Shown here: positions 25,797 through 39,946 of the stretch, piece after piece
Numbering within the stretch: position 1 is the first letter of the stretch
Layout: each line of letters opens with the position of its first letter
Assembly: GCF_001475935.1 (NCBI RefSeq)
Contig: NZ_LDQA01000021.1
Coordinates: 62,001-126,000 of the forward strand
Source of the DNA: Aureimonas ureilytica
GTDB lineage: Bacteria; Pseudomonadota; Alphaproteobacteria; Rhizobiales; Rhizobiaceae
DNA length: 64,000 bases
Direction: 5' to 3'
Made by a program: the position numbers and the translations under genes
The notes under the pieces: generated by a model
Database searches by the model: none
Told to the model about the DNA's origin: nothing
Seen by the model: only the letters and a program-made list of their open reading frames with translations

Positions 25797-27122
25797 ATGG
25801 ACAAGATCGCGCGCGTGGGCCTTGCGGCCGAACTTCTGGCCTATGCGCAGGAGCGCGGTCCCGTCACGGTCGGCCTTGCCGGTGCGGGCCAGATGGGCAC
25901 CGATCTCATGGTTCAGCTTCTCCTGATGCCGGGCGTCCGGCTGGGCGCGGTCTCGACCTCCAAGGCCGACCGCGCGCGAGAGACGTTGCGCTTTGCCGGC
26001 TACGAGGCGGGCGCGGGCCGCTCGGCCGAAACCCCCGCCACTGTCGATGCCGCGATTGAGGCCGGCGATGTCGCCGTCGTCGAGGATTTTCGCACCTTCT
26101 GCGCGGCGGGGCGGATCGATGTCGTGATCGACGCGACGGGCAGCCCGAGCGCGGGCACGCGCATCGCGCTCGAAGCCTTTCGCAACGGCAAGCATGTGGT
26201 CATGCTGAATGTCGAGGCCGACATCACGATCGGCCGCTATCTCAAGGCCGAGGCCAAGCGCGCGGGCGTCGTCTATACGGGCGCGGCCGGCGACGAGCCG
26301 CAATCGACCATCGAGCTGATCGGCCTTGCCCAGTCGCTCGGGCTCGACATCGTCTGCGCCGGCAAGGGCAAGAACAACGCGCTCGATTTCTCCGCCGTGC
26401 CCGCCGACTACGAGGCGGAAGCGGCGCGGCGCAACATGAATGCGCGCATGTTGGTTGAGTTCGTGGACGGCTCCAAGACCATGGTGGAAATGACCGCCAT
26501 CGCCAATGCGACGGGCCTCAAACCCGACGTGCCGGGCATGCACGGGCCGGACGCCTCGTCCGAGCGGCTGGCGCAGGTTCTCTGCTCGAAGGAGGATGGC
26601 GGCATTCTTTCGCGCCCCGGCTGCGTCGATTACACGATCGGCAAGGGCGTCGCGCCCGGCGTCTTCTGCATCGTGAAGCCCCGGCACCCGCGCATTCTGG
26701 AGCGCATCGCCGATCTCAAGGTCGGCCCCGGCCCCTGCTTCGCCCTCTACCGCCCGTTCCACCTCACCTCGATCGAGGTGCCGCTGTCCGCGATCCATGC
26801 CGTGATGCGCGGCACGCCGCATCTGGAGCCGCTCGATCATCCGGTCGGCGAATGCATCGCCGTCGCCAAGCGTGACCTGGCCGTGGGCGAGACGCTCGGG
26901 CGCATCGGCGAAACCCAGTATCGCGGCTTCGCCATGACCTGGGAGGACGCCCGCGCGGCCGGCGGCCTGCCGCTGGGTCTGGCCGAGGGCGGCGTGGTGA
27001 CGAAAGCGATCAAGGCCGGCGAAAAGCTCACCTACGCCAATTGCGAGCCCGACGCCTCGCTGGAGGTCACGCAGATTCGTAAGCTTCTGGACACGGCGGA
27101 TGCGCGGTTCGTCGGGGCGTGA
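25797..27122 (+). CDS. NAD(P)-dependent oxidoreductase with homoserine-dehydrogenase-like fold and C-terminal SAF domain
   Basis: A 441-residue protein. The N terminus is a Rossmann fold (GLAGAGQMGTDLM, about residues 25-37), followed by GTRIALEAFRNGKHVVMLN and VYTGAAGDEPQS, as in the DRL-like/homoserine-dehydrogenase-related oxidoreductases. The last ~90 residues (AVAKRDLAVGETLGRIG, VVTKAIKAGEKLTYANC) match a SAF domain. Homologues are often annotated vaguely as oxidoreductase or FlgA-like SAF protein; the substrate is unknown. Its divergence from the tct regulator suggests, weakly, a role in handling an imported acid. It ends one base before the next gene. Confidence 0.8.
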   Translation: MDKIARVGLAAELLAYAQERGPVTVGLAGAGQMGTDLMVQLLLMPGVRLGAVSTSKADRARETLRFAGYEAGAGRSAETPATVDAAIEAGDVAVVEDFRTFCAAGRIDVVIDATGSPSAGTRIALEAFRNGKHVVMLNVEADITIGRYLKAEAKRAGVVYTGAAGDEPQSTIELIGLAQSLGLDIVCAGKGKNNALDFSAVPADYEAEAARRNMNARMLVEFVDGSKTMVEMTAIANATGLKPDVPGMHGPDASSERLAQVLCSKEDGGILSRPGCVDYTIGKGVAPGVFCIVKPRHPRILERIADLKVGPGPCFALYRPFHLTSIEVPLSAIHAVMRGTPHLEPLDHPVGECIAVAKRDLAVGETLGRIGETQYRGFAMTWEDARAAGGLPLGLAEGGVVTKAIKAGEKLTYANCEPDASLEVTQIRKLLDTADARFVGA

Positions 27123-27123
27123 G

Positions 27124-27690
27124 ATGAAGTCCACTCGTTTATGCGCTGTGGTTTATGCCCTCGGTCTCACCTTGTCTCATACCCATGCCGTTGGTTTTGC
27201 TCATGCCCAGACGGATGAAAGAGCTTCGAGCGAGGACGTCTCGGCCGACATCAAGGCCGTAAAGGCCTGTGTGAATTCGCTAGGGCGCCAGAAGAAAGGA
27301 CGTTCGGCAAACGAAAAGTCCCATGACGATCAGTACGATTGCATCGGCGTGATCATGAGGCCTTGTATCGATGAGCCGTCGGATGAAAGCTCTTCAGACC
27401 ATTCTTTGATGTGCGCGGAGCGTGAGTTCCAGGCTTGGGATGCCGTCCTGAACGAGAACTATCAAAAGAAGCTCGAGCAGATTCAATCTGGCGATGACGA
27501 CGACGAAGACGTCAAAAGAAGACAGGTCGAAACTCTGCGCGCCGCTCAGCGGCTTTGGGTCCAGTTTCGAGACGCCGAAGTAGAGCGCATGGACGCGGAA
27601 TCCTACGGCGCTGGGGGACATTGGATTGCCTACAACGACGAGTTCGTCAAAATGGATTTGACGGCCAAGCGCGCGATCGATCTCAAGTGA
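27124..27690 (+). CDS. Secreted LprI/DUF1311-family protein
   Basis: A 188-residue protein with a Sec signal (cleavage near residue 28, AHA before Q). The mature part carries the DUF1311/LprI pattern: Cys in KACVNSL, Cys pair in YDCIGVIMRPC, MCAEREFQAWDAVLN and RLWVQFRDAEVERM, where the spaced Trp and Cys residues define the family. Mycobacterial LprI inhibits lysozyme; for proteobacterial relatives the role is unproven. It starts 2 bases after the oxidoreductase stop but has lower GC and ordinary-sounding codon use for a secreted protein, so co-transcription is likely but functional linkage is not implied. Confidence 0.75.
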   Translation: MKSTRLCAVVYALGLTLSHTHAVGFAHAQTDERASSEDVSADIKAVKACVNSLGRQKKGRSANEKSHDDQYDCIGVIMRPCIDEPSDESSSDHSLMCAEREFQAWDAVLNENYQKKLEQIQSGDDDDEDVKRRQVETLRAAQRLWVQFRDAEVERMDAESYGAGGHWIAYNDEFVKMDLTAKRAIDLK

Positions 27691-27718
27691 ACCCAAAGCG
27701 AATGGCTTGATAAACAGC

Positions 27719-27740
27719 GCCGCTCCCTTCGGGAAGCGGC
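27719..27740. terminator. Stem-loop between convergent DUF1311 and tonB genes
   Basis: GCCGCT-CCC pairs with GGG-A-AGCGGC, a 9-bp stem with one bulge and a 3-base loop. No long T run follows; on the minus strand TTT appears 6 bases later. Probable shared weak terminator. Confidence 0.4.
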
Positions 27741-27767
27741 CATTGAATTTCTGAACTCTTGCGTCCG

Positions 27768-28760
27768 TCAACGTGTGTAGTTGATCGGCACGGTGATCGG
27801 CACGTTGCCGCCCGAGGGCGGAGCGGGGAAGGGACTGGCGCGGCGCACGAGATCGAGCGCGGCCTGATCCAGAACCGGGTTTCCGGACGAGCGCGCGAGG
27901 CGGATGCCGGAGGCCGCGCCCGACCCGGTAATGGTGAAGGACACTGTCACCAGCCCCTGGCCGCCGCCGCGCGGCGTGCGCTTGAAGCGGTTGAGACGAG
28001 CCTGGATTTGTCCCTGCCAGCGGGCGGGCGAAACGTCGGATCGCGGCGCGGCCCCTTGCGTCGACTGCGTGTTGGACGCCTGCGAGGCGCGAGAGGGAGG
28101 CGGGGCGGCGCGCGGCTTCTGCGCGCGAGGCTTGGCCTCTTCGCGCGGGCGCTCGCGGCGGGGCTTGGGCGCTGCCTTTCGCTCCGGCACCTTCTCCGCG
28201 ACGCGCGGGCGCTCCGGCGGCGTCGGGCGCGGCAGCGGCACGGGCGCATTCGCCGCCACCTCCGGCGGCGCTTCCATCTTGGGGAGCTCGGGCAGCGGCT
28301 CGGGTTCCACCACCGGCTCGGGCGGCGGCGGTTCGGGCTGGGGCTCCGGCTCCACGACCGGCTCGGGGACGGGCGGCTCCGGCTCGGCCACAGGCTCCGG
28401 CGGCGCGGGCTCCGGGGGCGCGGGTTCCGGCGGAACAGGTTCGGGCGGCGGCGCGATGGGTTCGGGCGTCGGCTCCGGTGTCGGTTCGGGCTGTGGCTCG
28501 GGCGGTGCCTCTTCGGGGGGCGCTTCGCTCGGCGATGCGTCAGCGGCCGGGGCGCTCGGCGGCGGCGCGGGTGGGGCAAGGTCGATCAGAACGGCCGCGT
28601 CCGGCGCGCCCTGCGGAGGCGCGACGGGCGGGGGTATCTGCGAGACGAAGAAGGCCGCGCTGGCATGAACCGCGACCATGGCGATCGCGGCCGTGCTCCA
28701 GCGCAGCGAGTCCAGCCAGCGTCCGCCGCGCTCTCCCGAAGCTGAGATGGGAAGGGTCAT
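27768..28760 (-). CDS. tonB: Energy transducer TonB
   Basis: A 330-residue periplasm-spanning protein. One membrane helix (about 22-40, with STAAIAMVAVHASAAFF) is followed by a long Pro/Glu-rich spacer (about 45-180), a basic stretch and a C-terminal TonB box-binding domain (about 245-330) with GLVTVSFTITGSG and ARSSGNPVLDQAAL. It conveys the proton-motive energy harvested by ExbB/ExbD to outer-membrane receptors for siderophores, haem or B12. It lies 12 bases after exbD in the order exbB-exbD-tonB. The Pro-Glu spacer makes the DNA look repetitive, but this is coding. Confidence 0.92.
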   Translation of the reverse strand: MTLPISASGERGGRWLDSLRWSTAAIAMVAVHASAAFFVSQIPPPVAPPQGAPDAAVLIDLAPPAPPPSAPAADASPSEAPPEEAPPEPQPEPTPEPTPEPIAPPPEPVPPEPAPPEPAPPEPVAEPEPPVPEPVVEPEPQPEPPPPEPVVEPEPLPELPKMEAPPEVAANAPVPLPRPTPPERPRVAEKVPERKAAPKPRRERPREEAKPRAQKPRAAPPPSRASQASNTQSTQGAAPRSDVSPARWQGQIQARLNRFKRTPRGGGQGLVTVSFTITGSGAASGIRLARSSGNPVLDQAALDLVRRASPFPAPPSGGNVPITVPINYTR

Positions 28761-28772
28761 GAGATGGGGCCG

Positions 28773-29234
28773 TCAGGGCTGGGCGGCGGGCGCGGCGGGA
28801 GCCTCCGGGGCAGGGGCCGATTCGAGCCCGACCAGCGCGATCTTGAGATAGCCGGCCGAGCGCAGGAGGTTCATCACCTCCATCAGATCGCCATAGGCGA
28901 CCTTTTCGTCGGCGCGCAGAAAGATGCGCTCGTCGCGCTTGCCCCCTGTCTTGGCGTCGAGCGCGGCTTGGAGCGCGCCGCGATCCAGCGGCTGTTCGCC
29001 CAGGGTCAGGTTCAGATCGTCTGACACGGTGAGGAACAGAGGCTCGTTCGGCCGCTCCTGCGGCTGCGCGTTGGACACGGGCAGGTCCACCGGCACGTCC
29101 ACCGTGGAGAGGGGCGCTGCCACCATGAAGATGATCAGGAGAACCAGCACCACGTCGATAAAGGGCGTGATGTTGATGTCGGCGAGTTCGCTGGTGTCGT
29201 CGTCGTCACCGCTGCTGCGAAGGCTCACTCCCAT
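28773..29234 (-). CDS. exbD: TonB-system proton channel subunit ExbD
   Basis: A 153-residue protein with one N-terminal helix carrying the protonatable Asp27 in [17 protein letters not shown], the defining ExbD/TolR feature, then a periplasmic domain. It works with ExbB and TonB. ATG 29234 gives [13 protein letters not shown], followed 10 residues later by the helix. The gene starts 4 bases after the exbB stop. The C terminus ends in an Ala/Pro-rich tail. Confidence 0.92.
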   Translation of the reverse strand: MGVSLRSSGDDDDTSELADINITPFIDVVLVLLIIFMVAAPLSTVDVPVDLPVSNAQPQERPNEPLFLTVSDDLNLTLGEQPLDRGALQAALDAKTGGKRDERIFLRADEKVAYGDLMEVMNLLRSAGYLKIALVGLESAPAPEAPAAPAAQP

Positions 29235-29238
29235 GGTG

Positions 29239-30309
<1,071 letters not shown>

Positions 30310-30602
30310 GGCGGAGCCTTCCGGTTGGTGGGGGCGAGCGTCGCGGGTCTCGGCCCTCTGCCGGCCGTCGCGAGATTGTCGCCAATACATGATTTAACGA
30401 GTCATGTTTTTCATAGGCGAAGCGCCGCTCTCGCATCAAGCCCTCTTTTCCATGCGGATTTATCCATCCACGGCCATCGACGGATGCGCCGGCTGCTCCA
30501 TCTCCGGCCCCGAGACGACGCCGTCCCTTGTTCGGCCATGGAAAAGGCTGCCGCCTTTTCCGCCCTCGACGCATTTCGTCTCGAAGGACGAAGGATTCCG
30601 CC
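30310..30602. other. Divergent exbB/tkt intergenic region
   Basis: About 293 bases hold the promoters of exbB (minus) and transketolase (plus). The only specific signal is the TGA-N9-TCA box at 30390-30404. I see no open frame with coding character. Confidence 0.5.
30390..30404 (-). promoter_or_regulatory. TGA-N9-TCA iron-responsive box upstream of exbB
   Basis: TGATTTAACGAGTCA, flanked to give CATGA...TCATG arms, matches the IRO-box consensus TGA-N9-TCA recognised by RirA in Rhizobiales. It is 80 bases upstream of exbB, whose operon (exbB-exbD-tonB) is a classic iron-repressed target. Confidence 0.6.
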
Positions 30603-32702
30603 ATGAGCGCTCTGCTCAAGACCCCGACCGACGAGAGCACGAGCCAGAAGGGCTCCGCCCAGCTCGCCATCGACACGATCCGCACCCTGTCCATGGACGC
30701 CGTGCTGAAGGCCCATTCGGGCCATGTCGGCGCGCCTCTCGGGCTCGCGCCCACGGCCTATGCGCTCTGGACCGAGTTCATGCGCTACGACCCATCAGCG
30801 CCGGACTGGCCGAACCGCGATCGGTTCGTGCTGTCGGTCGGCCATGGTTCGATGCTGCTCTATTCGGTCCTGCATTTGGCCGGCGTCGAGGAAATCGACG
30901 CGCATGGCAAGAAGACCGGTCAGCCGGCCGTCTCGCTGGACGACATCAAACAGTTTCGCCAACTGTCCTCCAAGACGCCGGGCCACCCGGAATACCGGAT
31001 GACGACGGGCGTCGAGACGACGACGGGTCCGCTCGGACAGGGCTGCGGCAATTCGGTCGGCATGGCGCTGGCCGAGCGCTGGCTCGCCGCGCGCTACAAC
31101 AAGCCCGACGCCCCGCTGTTCGACCATGACGTCTTCGTCCTGTGCGGCGACGGCGACATGATGGAGGGCGTCGCCTCCGAGGCCGCCTCCATGGCGGGCC
31201 ATCTCAAGCTCTCGAACCTCTGCTGGATCTACGACAACAACAAGGTCTCGATCGAAGGCTTCACCAATCTCACCTTTTCCGACGACGTGGCCGAGCGCTT
31301 CCGCGCCTATGGCTGGAAGACGCTGCATGTTGCAGACGGCAACGATCTGGGTGCCATCCGCGAGGCGCTGACCGAATTCCGCGCGACCGACGACCGGCCG
31401 ACCCTGATCGTGGTGGATACCGTGATCGGCTATGGCCTTCAGAAGCAGCAGGGCACGGCTTCCGCTCATGGCGAAGCCTTCGACGCCGACGATGTGAAGG
31501 GCGCCAAGCGCTTCTATGGCTGGCCGGAGGATCAGAGCTTCCTCGTACCGGACGGCGTGGCGGAAGCCTTCCACGCGGCGGTGAGTGAGCGCGGTCGCCC
31601 GCTGCGCGAGACGTGGGAGGCCGATTTCGCGCGCTACGCCAAGGCCTATCCCGAGCTGGCGGCGCAGATCGAGGCCATGCGCGCCGGCCGCCTGCCGGAG
31701 GGCTGGGACAAGGCCCTTCCGAGCTTCGAGCCCGACGCCAAGGGCGTCGCCTCGCGCGATGCCGGCGGCAAGGTGCTGAACGCGATTGCCGAGACCGTGC
31801 CCTATCTCGTCGGCGGTTCGGCCGATCTGGCACCCTCCAACAAGACCAAGCTCGGCTTTGCCGATGCCGGCTCCTTCGGCCCTGACAATTATGCCGGGCG
31901 CAACCTGCATTTCGGCATTCGCGAACACGCGATGGGCGCGATCGCCAATGGCATGGCGCTCTCCTATGTGCGCTCCTACGCTTCCACGTTCCTGGTCTTC
32001 TCGGACTATATGCGCGCGCCCGTGCGCCTGTCTGCCATCATGGAAATTCCGGTGGTCTGGGTCTTCACCCATGATTCCATCGGCGTCGGCGAAGACGGGC
32101 CGACGCATCAGCCGATCGAGCATCTGGCGAACCTGCGCGCCATTCCCGGCCTCAACACGATCCGTCCCTGCGACGCCAACGAGACGGTGGAAGCCTGGCG
32201 CGTCGCCATGGAGCAGACGCATGAGCCGACTGCGCTCGTCCTCTCGCGTCAGCCTCTGCCGACGCTGGACCGCACCAAATACGCGCCGGCGTCCGGCCTG
32301 AAGCGCGGCGGCTATGTGCTCGCTGGCGACCCCAACGAGACGCCGGATGTCATTCTCATCGGCACAGGCTCGGAGATTGCGCTCTGCATCGAGACCTATG
32401 AGAGCCTGCGGGCGGAAGGCATCAAGGCCCGCGTCGTGTCGCTGCCCTCCTGGGAGCTTTACGAGAAGCAGGATCAAGCCTATCGCGACAGCGTCCTGCC
32501 GCCCGAAATCATGGCGCGCGTCGTGGTGGAGCAGGCCGGCTCCATGGGCTGGGACCGCTATGTCGGCGCCAAGGGGGCCAAGGTCACCATGTCCACCTTC
32601 GGCGCGTCCGCGCCTCTCGCCAAGCTCCAGCAGAAGTTCGGCTTCACCGCCGAGGCGGTGCTGGCCAAGGCCAAGGAGCAGATCGCGGCCCGCAAGGGCT
32701 GA
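30603..32702 (+). CDS. tkt: Transketolase
   Basis: Thiamine-diphosphate enzyme of the non-oxidative pentose phosphate pathway, moving two-carbon units between sugar phosphates. At 699 residues it is a full-length bacterial enzyme. Visible are [14 protein letters not shown] near the N terminus, the ThDP motif [13 protein letters not shown] with its closing NN (IYDNNKVSI) about 30 residues on, the pyrimidine-domain [17 protein letters not shown] and the C-terminal fold to AAR-KG. ATG 30603 has AAGGA upstream. 6-Phosphogluconate dehydrogenase follows 107 bases downstream, so both pentose-phosphate enzymes are neighbours. Confidence 0.96.
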   Translation: MSALLKTPTDESTSQKGSAQLAIDTIRTLSMDAVLKAHSGHVGAPLGLAPTAYALWTEFMRYDPSAPDWPNRDRFVLSVGHGSMLLYSVLHLAGVEEIDAHGKKTGQPAVSLDDIKQFRQLSSKTPGHPEYRMTTGVETTTGPLGQGCGNSVGMALAERWLAARYNKPDAPLFDHDVFVLCGDGDMMEGVASEAASMAGHLKLSNLCWIYDNNKVSIEGFTNLTFSDDVAERFRAYGWKTLHVADGNDLGAIREALTEFRATDDRPTLIVVDTVIGYGLQKQQGTASAHGEAFDADDVKGAKRFYGWPEDQSFLVPDGVAEAFHAAVSERGRPLRETWEADFARYAKAYPELAAQIEAMRAGRLPEGWDKALPSFEPDAKGVASRDAGGKVLNAIAETVPYLVGGSADLAPSNKTKLGFADAGSFGPDNYAGRNLHFGIREHAMGAIANGMALSYVRSYASTFLVFSDYMRAPVRLSAIMEIPVVWVFTHDSIGVGEDGPTHQPIEHLANLRAIPGLNTIRPCDANETVEAWRVAMEQTHEPTALVLSRQPLPTLDRTKYAPASGLKRGGYVLAGDPNETPDVILIGTGSEIALCIETYESLRAEGIKARVVSLPSWELYEKQDQAYRDSVLPPEIMARVVVEQAGSMGWDRYVGAKGAKVTMSTFGASAPLAKLQQKFGFTAEAVLAKAKEQIAARKG

Positions 32703-32809
32703 CACGTCCCCGCCGCCCCTCCGGCCGCGTGCCGGGCGGGCACCGCTGGGTTCGGCCCTTGGGAGGGCGGCCGCACCCGTTCCCATCTGATTGTCGAAGA
32801 GAAGACCCT

Positions 32810-33787
32810 ATGCAGATCGCGATCATCGGCCTTGGCCGAATGGGCGGCAATATCGCCCGACGCCTGATGAACCACCGCCACGAAGCTTTCGTGTTCGACT
32901 GCAACGCGGAGGCCGTCTCGGCGCTCGCGGGCGAGGGGGCCAAGGGCGCGGCCTCGCTGGAAGAGCTGGCCGGCCAGTTCTCGGGCCGCCGCGTGTTCTG
33001 GGTCATGCTGCCGGCCGGCGAGCCGACCGAGGCGACGATCCGCGACCTCACCCCGCTTTGCCGCGAGGGCGACGTCATCATCGACGGCGGCAACACGTTC
33101 TACAAGGACGACATTCGCCGCGCCGCCGAGTTGAGGCCGCATGGCATTCACTATGTCGATGTCGGCACCTCGGGCGGCGTCTGGGGTCTGGAGCGCGGCT
33201 ATTGCATGATGATCGGCGGGCCGGAGGACACGGTGCGCGATCTCGACCCGATCTTCGACGCGCTGGCGCCGGGCTATGGCGACATCGAGCGCACGCGCGG
33301 GCGCAACACGCCGGATGATCGCGCCGAGCGCGGCTATATCCATGCCGGTCCGGCCGGCGCGGGCCATTTCGTCAAGATGGTCCATAACGGCATCGAATAC
33401 GGCCTCATGCAGGCCTATGCCGAAGGCTTCGACATTCTGAAGACGAAGAATTCCGAGCATCTGCCGGAGAACGAGCGCTTCGACTTGAACCTGCCTGACA
33501 TCGCCGAAGTCTGGCGTCGCGGCTCGGTCATCTCCTCCTGGCTGCTCGATCTCACCGCCATCGCGCTGGCGGGCGACAAGGATCTGGCGAAATTCTCCGG
33601 CAATGTCGCCGATTCCGGCGAAGGCCGCTGGACGCTGGAAGCGGCGATGGAAGAGGCCGTGCCGGTCAACGTGCTTTCGGCCGCGCTCTATGCCCGCTAT
33701 CGCTCGCGCCAGGAGGCGACTTTCGGCGACAAGATGCTGTCCGCCATGCGCTTCGGCTTCGGTGGCCATGTCGAAATCCCGCAATAG
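32810..33787 (+). CDS. gnd: Decarboxylating 6-phosphogluconate dehydrogenase (short, NAD-type)
   Basis: Converts 6-phosphogluconate to ribulose 5-phosphate and CO2. The 325-residue length, the N-terminal [13 protein letters not shown] and the substrate motif [13 protein letters not shown] mark the short bacterial class (YqeC/GntZ-like, often NAD-preferring) rather than the ~470-residue E. coli type. The catalytic Lys is in [15 protein letters not shown] 32810 is preceded by GAAGAGAAG. Cofactor preference is inferred from the subfamily only. Confidence 0.93.
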   Translation: MQIAIIGLGRMGGNIARRLMNHRHEAFVFDCNAEAVSALAGEGAKGAASLEELAGQFSGRRVFWVMLPAGEPTEATIRDLTPLCREGDVIIDGGNTFYKDDIRRAAELRPHGIHYVDVGTSGGVWGLERGYCMMIGGPEDTVRDLDPIFDALAPGYGDIERTRGRNTPDDRAERGYIHAGPAGAGHFVKMVHNGIEYGLMQAYAEGFDILKTKNSEHLPENERFDLNLPDIAEVWRRGSVISSWLLDLTAIALAGDKDLAKFSGNVADSGEGRWTLEAAMEEAVPVNVLSAALYARYRSRQEATFGDKMLSAMRFGFGGHVEIPQ

Positions 33788-33821
33788 GCCTTAAGGCCCA
33801 TCGGGCTCTTGCTCCATCTCG

Positions 33822-33852
33822 ACGGGCGCGGCATTCGTTCCGCGCCCGTTTC
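33822..33852 (+). terminator. Stem-loop after gnd
   Basis: ACGGGCGCGG and CCGCGCCCGT form a 10-bp stem with an 8-base loop, followed by TTCCTGTT. It lies between gnd and the HAD gene and probably ends gnd transcription. Confidence 0.55.
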
Positions 33853-33880
33853 CTGTTCCCGAACCCTCCGCAAGGTCTCG

Positions 33881-34708
33881 ATGTCCCTCGATCCCGCGCT
33901 CGCCGCCTCCATCCGCCTTGTCGTGTCCGATATCGATGGAACACTGGTGCGCAACGACAAAAGCCTGTCGGAGCGCACGCGTCAGGCCGTCGCCCGCGCG
34001 CGTGCGGCGGGCATCGGTTTCACGCTGGTCAGCGCCCGCCCGCCGAGCGGCCTCGGCGAACTGGTGGAGCGGCTGGGGATCGAGGGCGCGGTCGGGGCCT
34101 TCAATGGCGGCACGCTGTTCGAGCCGGGCGGGAGCATCGTGGAGGCGCATCGCCTGAGTGAAGCGGATGCGCGCCGCGCGGTCGAGCTTCTGGACGAGGC
34201 CGGCCTTCCCATCTGGGTCTTCGCCGATGGCCTCTGGATCGCGCGCGACGACAGCACCCAGCATGGCGCGATGGAGCGACGCGCCTCGCGCGTCGAGCCG
34301 ACCATCGCCTCGGACTTTTCGCCTTGGCTGGGGCGGGCCGACAAAATCATGGGCGTTTGCGACGACCATGCTCTGGTCCGCCGGCTGGAAGCCTCGGTCG
34401 GCGCGGCGCTCGGCTCCAGCGCCAATGTCGTGCGCTCGCAGCCCTATTTTCTGGACGTGACGACAGCGGCCGCCAACAAGGGCGCGGGCGTCGAGGCGCT
34501 GGCGCGCGCCGCCGGCATTCCGTTGGAGGCCACCGCCGCGATCGGCGACATGGCGAACGATGTGCCAATGTTCGCCCCGGTCGGCCTGTCGGTCGCCATG
34601 GGTCAGGCCCCCGAGGAGGTGCGCGCACAAGCGCGCCATGTCACCGCCAGCAACGAAGAGGATGGCGTCGCCCAGTTACTGGACCAACTCGTGGCGGCGC
34701 GCAGCTAA
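33881..34708 (+). CDS. Cof-type HAD-IIB phosphatase
   Basis: A 275-residue haloacid-dehalogenase phosphatase of the Cof class. Motif I SDIDGTLV carries nucleophile Asp17 and Asp19; SARPP is motif II; Lys in ANKGAGVEAL is motif III; GDMANDVPMF is motif IV. These dephosphorylate sugar phosphates, PLP, FMN or similar; the substrate is not readable. ATG 33881 follows AAGG at normal distance. The gene sits between pentose-phosphate enzymes and metH, with terminators on both sides, so it is likely its own unit. Confidence 0.88.
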   Translation: MSLDPALAASIRLVVSDIDGTLVRNDKSLSERTRQAVARARAAGIGFTLVSARPPSGLGELVERLGIEGAVGAFNGGTLFEPGGSIVEAHRLSEADARRAVELLDEAGLPIWVFADGLWIARDDSTQHGAMERRASRVEPTIASDFSPWLGRADKIMGVCDDHALVRRLEASVGAALGSSANVVRSQPYFLDVTTAAANKGAGVEALARAAGIPLEATAAIGDMANDVPMFAPVGLSVAMGQAPEEVRAQARHVTASNEEDGVAQLLDQLVAARS

Positions 34709-34717
34709 AAGTTTCAA

Positions 34718-34745
34718 GCGGCGAGGACAAGAGAGCGCTCGCCGC
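34718..34745 (+). terminator. Possible terminator of the HAD gene
   Basis: GCGGCGAG and CTCGCCGC form an 8-bp stem with a 12-base loop, 10 bases after the stop. No T run follows, so confidence is low. Confidence 0.4.
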
Positions 34746-34791
34746 ATTCCCGGCCTCTCGTCCAATGTCCCGCTCGCCAAGCGGTTTCCGT

Positions 34792-34815
34792 TCATATAAA
34801 GCGATCTTTATATGA
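34792..34815. promoter_or_regulatory. Perfect AT-rich inverted repeat upstream of metH, candidate operator
   Basis: Arms TCATATAAAG and CTTTATATGA flank CGAT, giving 10-bp perfect arms 44 bases before the metH ATG, in an otherwise GC-rich stretch. The position suits a repressor operator. ArsR-type SahR regulators control metH in several Proteobacteria and bind AT-rich palindromes, which makes them a plausible but unproven ligand. Confidence 0.55.
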
Positions 34816-34858
34816 TGATGGCGCGCCTGTTCGTGCGCCGATCCTCGGAGCCCGTGCC

Positions 34859-38623
<3,765 letters not shown>

Positions 38624-38692
38624 GCGGGTGGTTTCCGATGGAGTGGTATAAGGGATATCGACATCGAAAAGCTGACGGGATGCGAGGTCGTG

Positions 38693-39814
38693 CTACGCCT
38701 CAAAGGGCACGACCTTTCCTACGAGGCGGACCAGATCGGCTTGGCGATCGATCCCAAGTCGAGCGTATACCCCTTTGATATGGCTGCGAACGGTCTCGTC
38801 GCTCACCGCGAGACGCTCCGCTGCCGTCTTCGTCGTGTGTCCGGCAGCGATCAGAAGAGCGACTCTCGTTTGAGCCTGCGTTAAGCCAAGCCTCAACAGG
38901 ATATTCGACAAATCCGGGTAGGTTCTATTCCCCGGTTTGAGGATCATCAGAAGCGCTCCGTGAACTGGCGCGAAGCTTCCGAGCTGTTCGCACGTTTGCC
39001 CTCGCAACGGCGTCACCCGAACGATCAGCGGTAGAAGACTGTTCGGGCGGGGGACGAAAAGCGCATCTGGCATCTGCTGGGCAGCGAGGCCCGTCGCGAC
39101 GCAGCGAACAAAAGCGTCGAATTTTGTTTGAGCAGCCCCCAATGCCAACTGGACGGAGCCGTTGCGAATATGGACGCCGTCTTCTGATAAGGTGTCGAAG
39201 GCTCTGTTCCAGGTTTTCGCTTGGCCCGCCCGATCCAGTATGGCGACGGCGCAATCGAATTCGGCAAGACGTTGGGATAGGGCGGATCCGACCGCCTGCG
39301 ACGAATCCAATTCCAGCCGCATGACAAGGGCGCGGGACAGATGCCGTGAGATTGTCGCGAAGGCCTGCTGCTCCGCCTCATCAGGCGGCGTTACACCTAA
39401 GCGTCGTTGCACATTGATGGCGAACCTAGTTTTGCCATTCAAGGCACCGATGACCGTAGCAATGCCTCCTATATCGTGAGTCCGCAGGAAGTCTTGAAAG
39501 TAAAAGCTCTTGGCCTTGATTTTGTTTGACAGGAATTGGTGGTCCCAGACAATGCCCGGCCGGATGAGGCCGAGCCTCTGCGCTGTCGATACGACAATAT
39601 CTTCCTGCCACCAATACTCGTTATAGCCAGCTGTTAGGTGCTCCAGGCCAGGCGATACGTAGAGAAGCGGTGAGGCCAAACCTGGCTGCAAAATCACAGT
39701 ACCAGCGCCCTTGAAGGCTTCCGCGCATGACTGAATCGTATCCAACCAAAGCGATGCATCCAACGCCCCATCGTAAATGCTATCAATGAGGAATTCTATA
39801 TTATTGGCATGCAT
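38693..39814 (-). CDS. LuxR-family transcriptional regulator
   Basis: A 373-residue regulator whose last 65 residues form a LuxR-type HTH: LTQAQTRVALLIAAG, KTAAERLAVSDETVRSH and a final KGVYARLG helix. The first 300 residues lack a recognisable receiver, PAS or autoinducer domain, although the overall plan matches a widespread rhizobial group of ~370-residue LuxR regulators of unknown ligand. Codon use differs from neighbours, with frequent ATT, AAT, TAT and TTG codons and lower GC over the whole gene. It faces a truncated pdxY. Together these suggest arrival by horizontal transfer. Confidence 0.82.
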   Translation of the reverse strand: MHANNIEFLIDSIYDGALDASLWLDTIQSCAEAFKGAGTVILQPGLASPLLYVSPGLEHLTAGYNEYWWQEDIVVSTAQRLGLIRPGIVWDHQFLSNKIKAKSFYFQDFLRTHDIGGIATVIGALNGKTRFAINVQRRLGVTPPDEAEQQAFATISRHLSRALVMRLELDSSQAVGSALSQRLAEFDCAVAILDRAGQAKTWNRAFDTLSEDGVHIRNGSVQLALGAAQTKFDAFVRCVATGLAAQQMPDALFVPRPNSLLPLIVRVTPLRGQTCEQLGSFAPVHGALLMILKPGNRTYPDLSNILLRLGLTQAQTRVALLIAAGHTTKTAAERLAVSDETVRSHIKGVYARLGIDRQADLVRLVGKVVPFEA

Positions 39815-39946
39815 TTATTACCCATTATTTTTATATTGATATTATCAATTTTGGCTCTCAAGAATGCATGGTGATGTCGTGGAATTCGATCGATCGTAGC
39901 CAATTCTATGAAGCCTTTGCAATAAGAACATCTTGTGAGGCCCTGC

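Noticed and set aside
28180-28580. Imperfect direct repeats of CGG/CCG-rich units
   Set aside because: They encode the Pro-Glu spacer of TonB and follow its codon repetition; not a separate repeat element.
34709-34858. B12 or SAM riboswitch upstream of metH
   Set aside because: The 150-base gap is too short for a full B12 riboswitch and shows no B12-box or SAM-II-type core; only two hairpins and the palindrome are evident.
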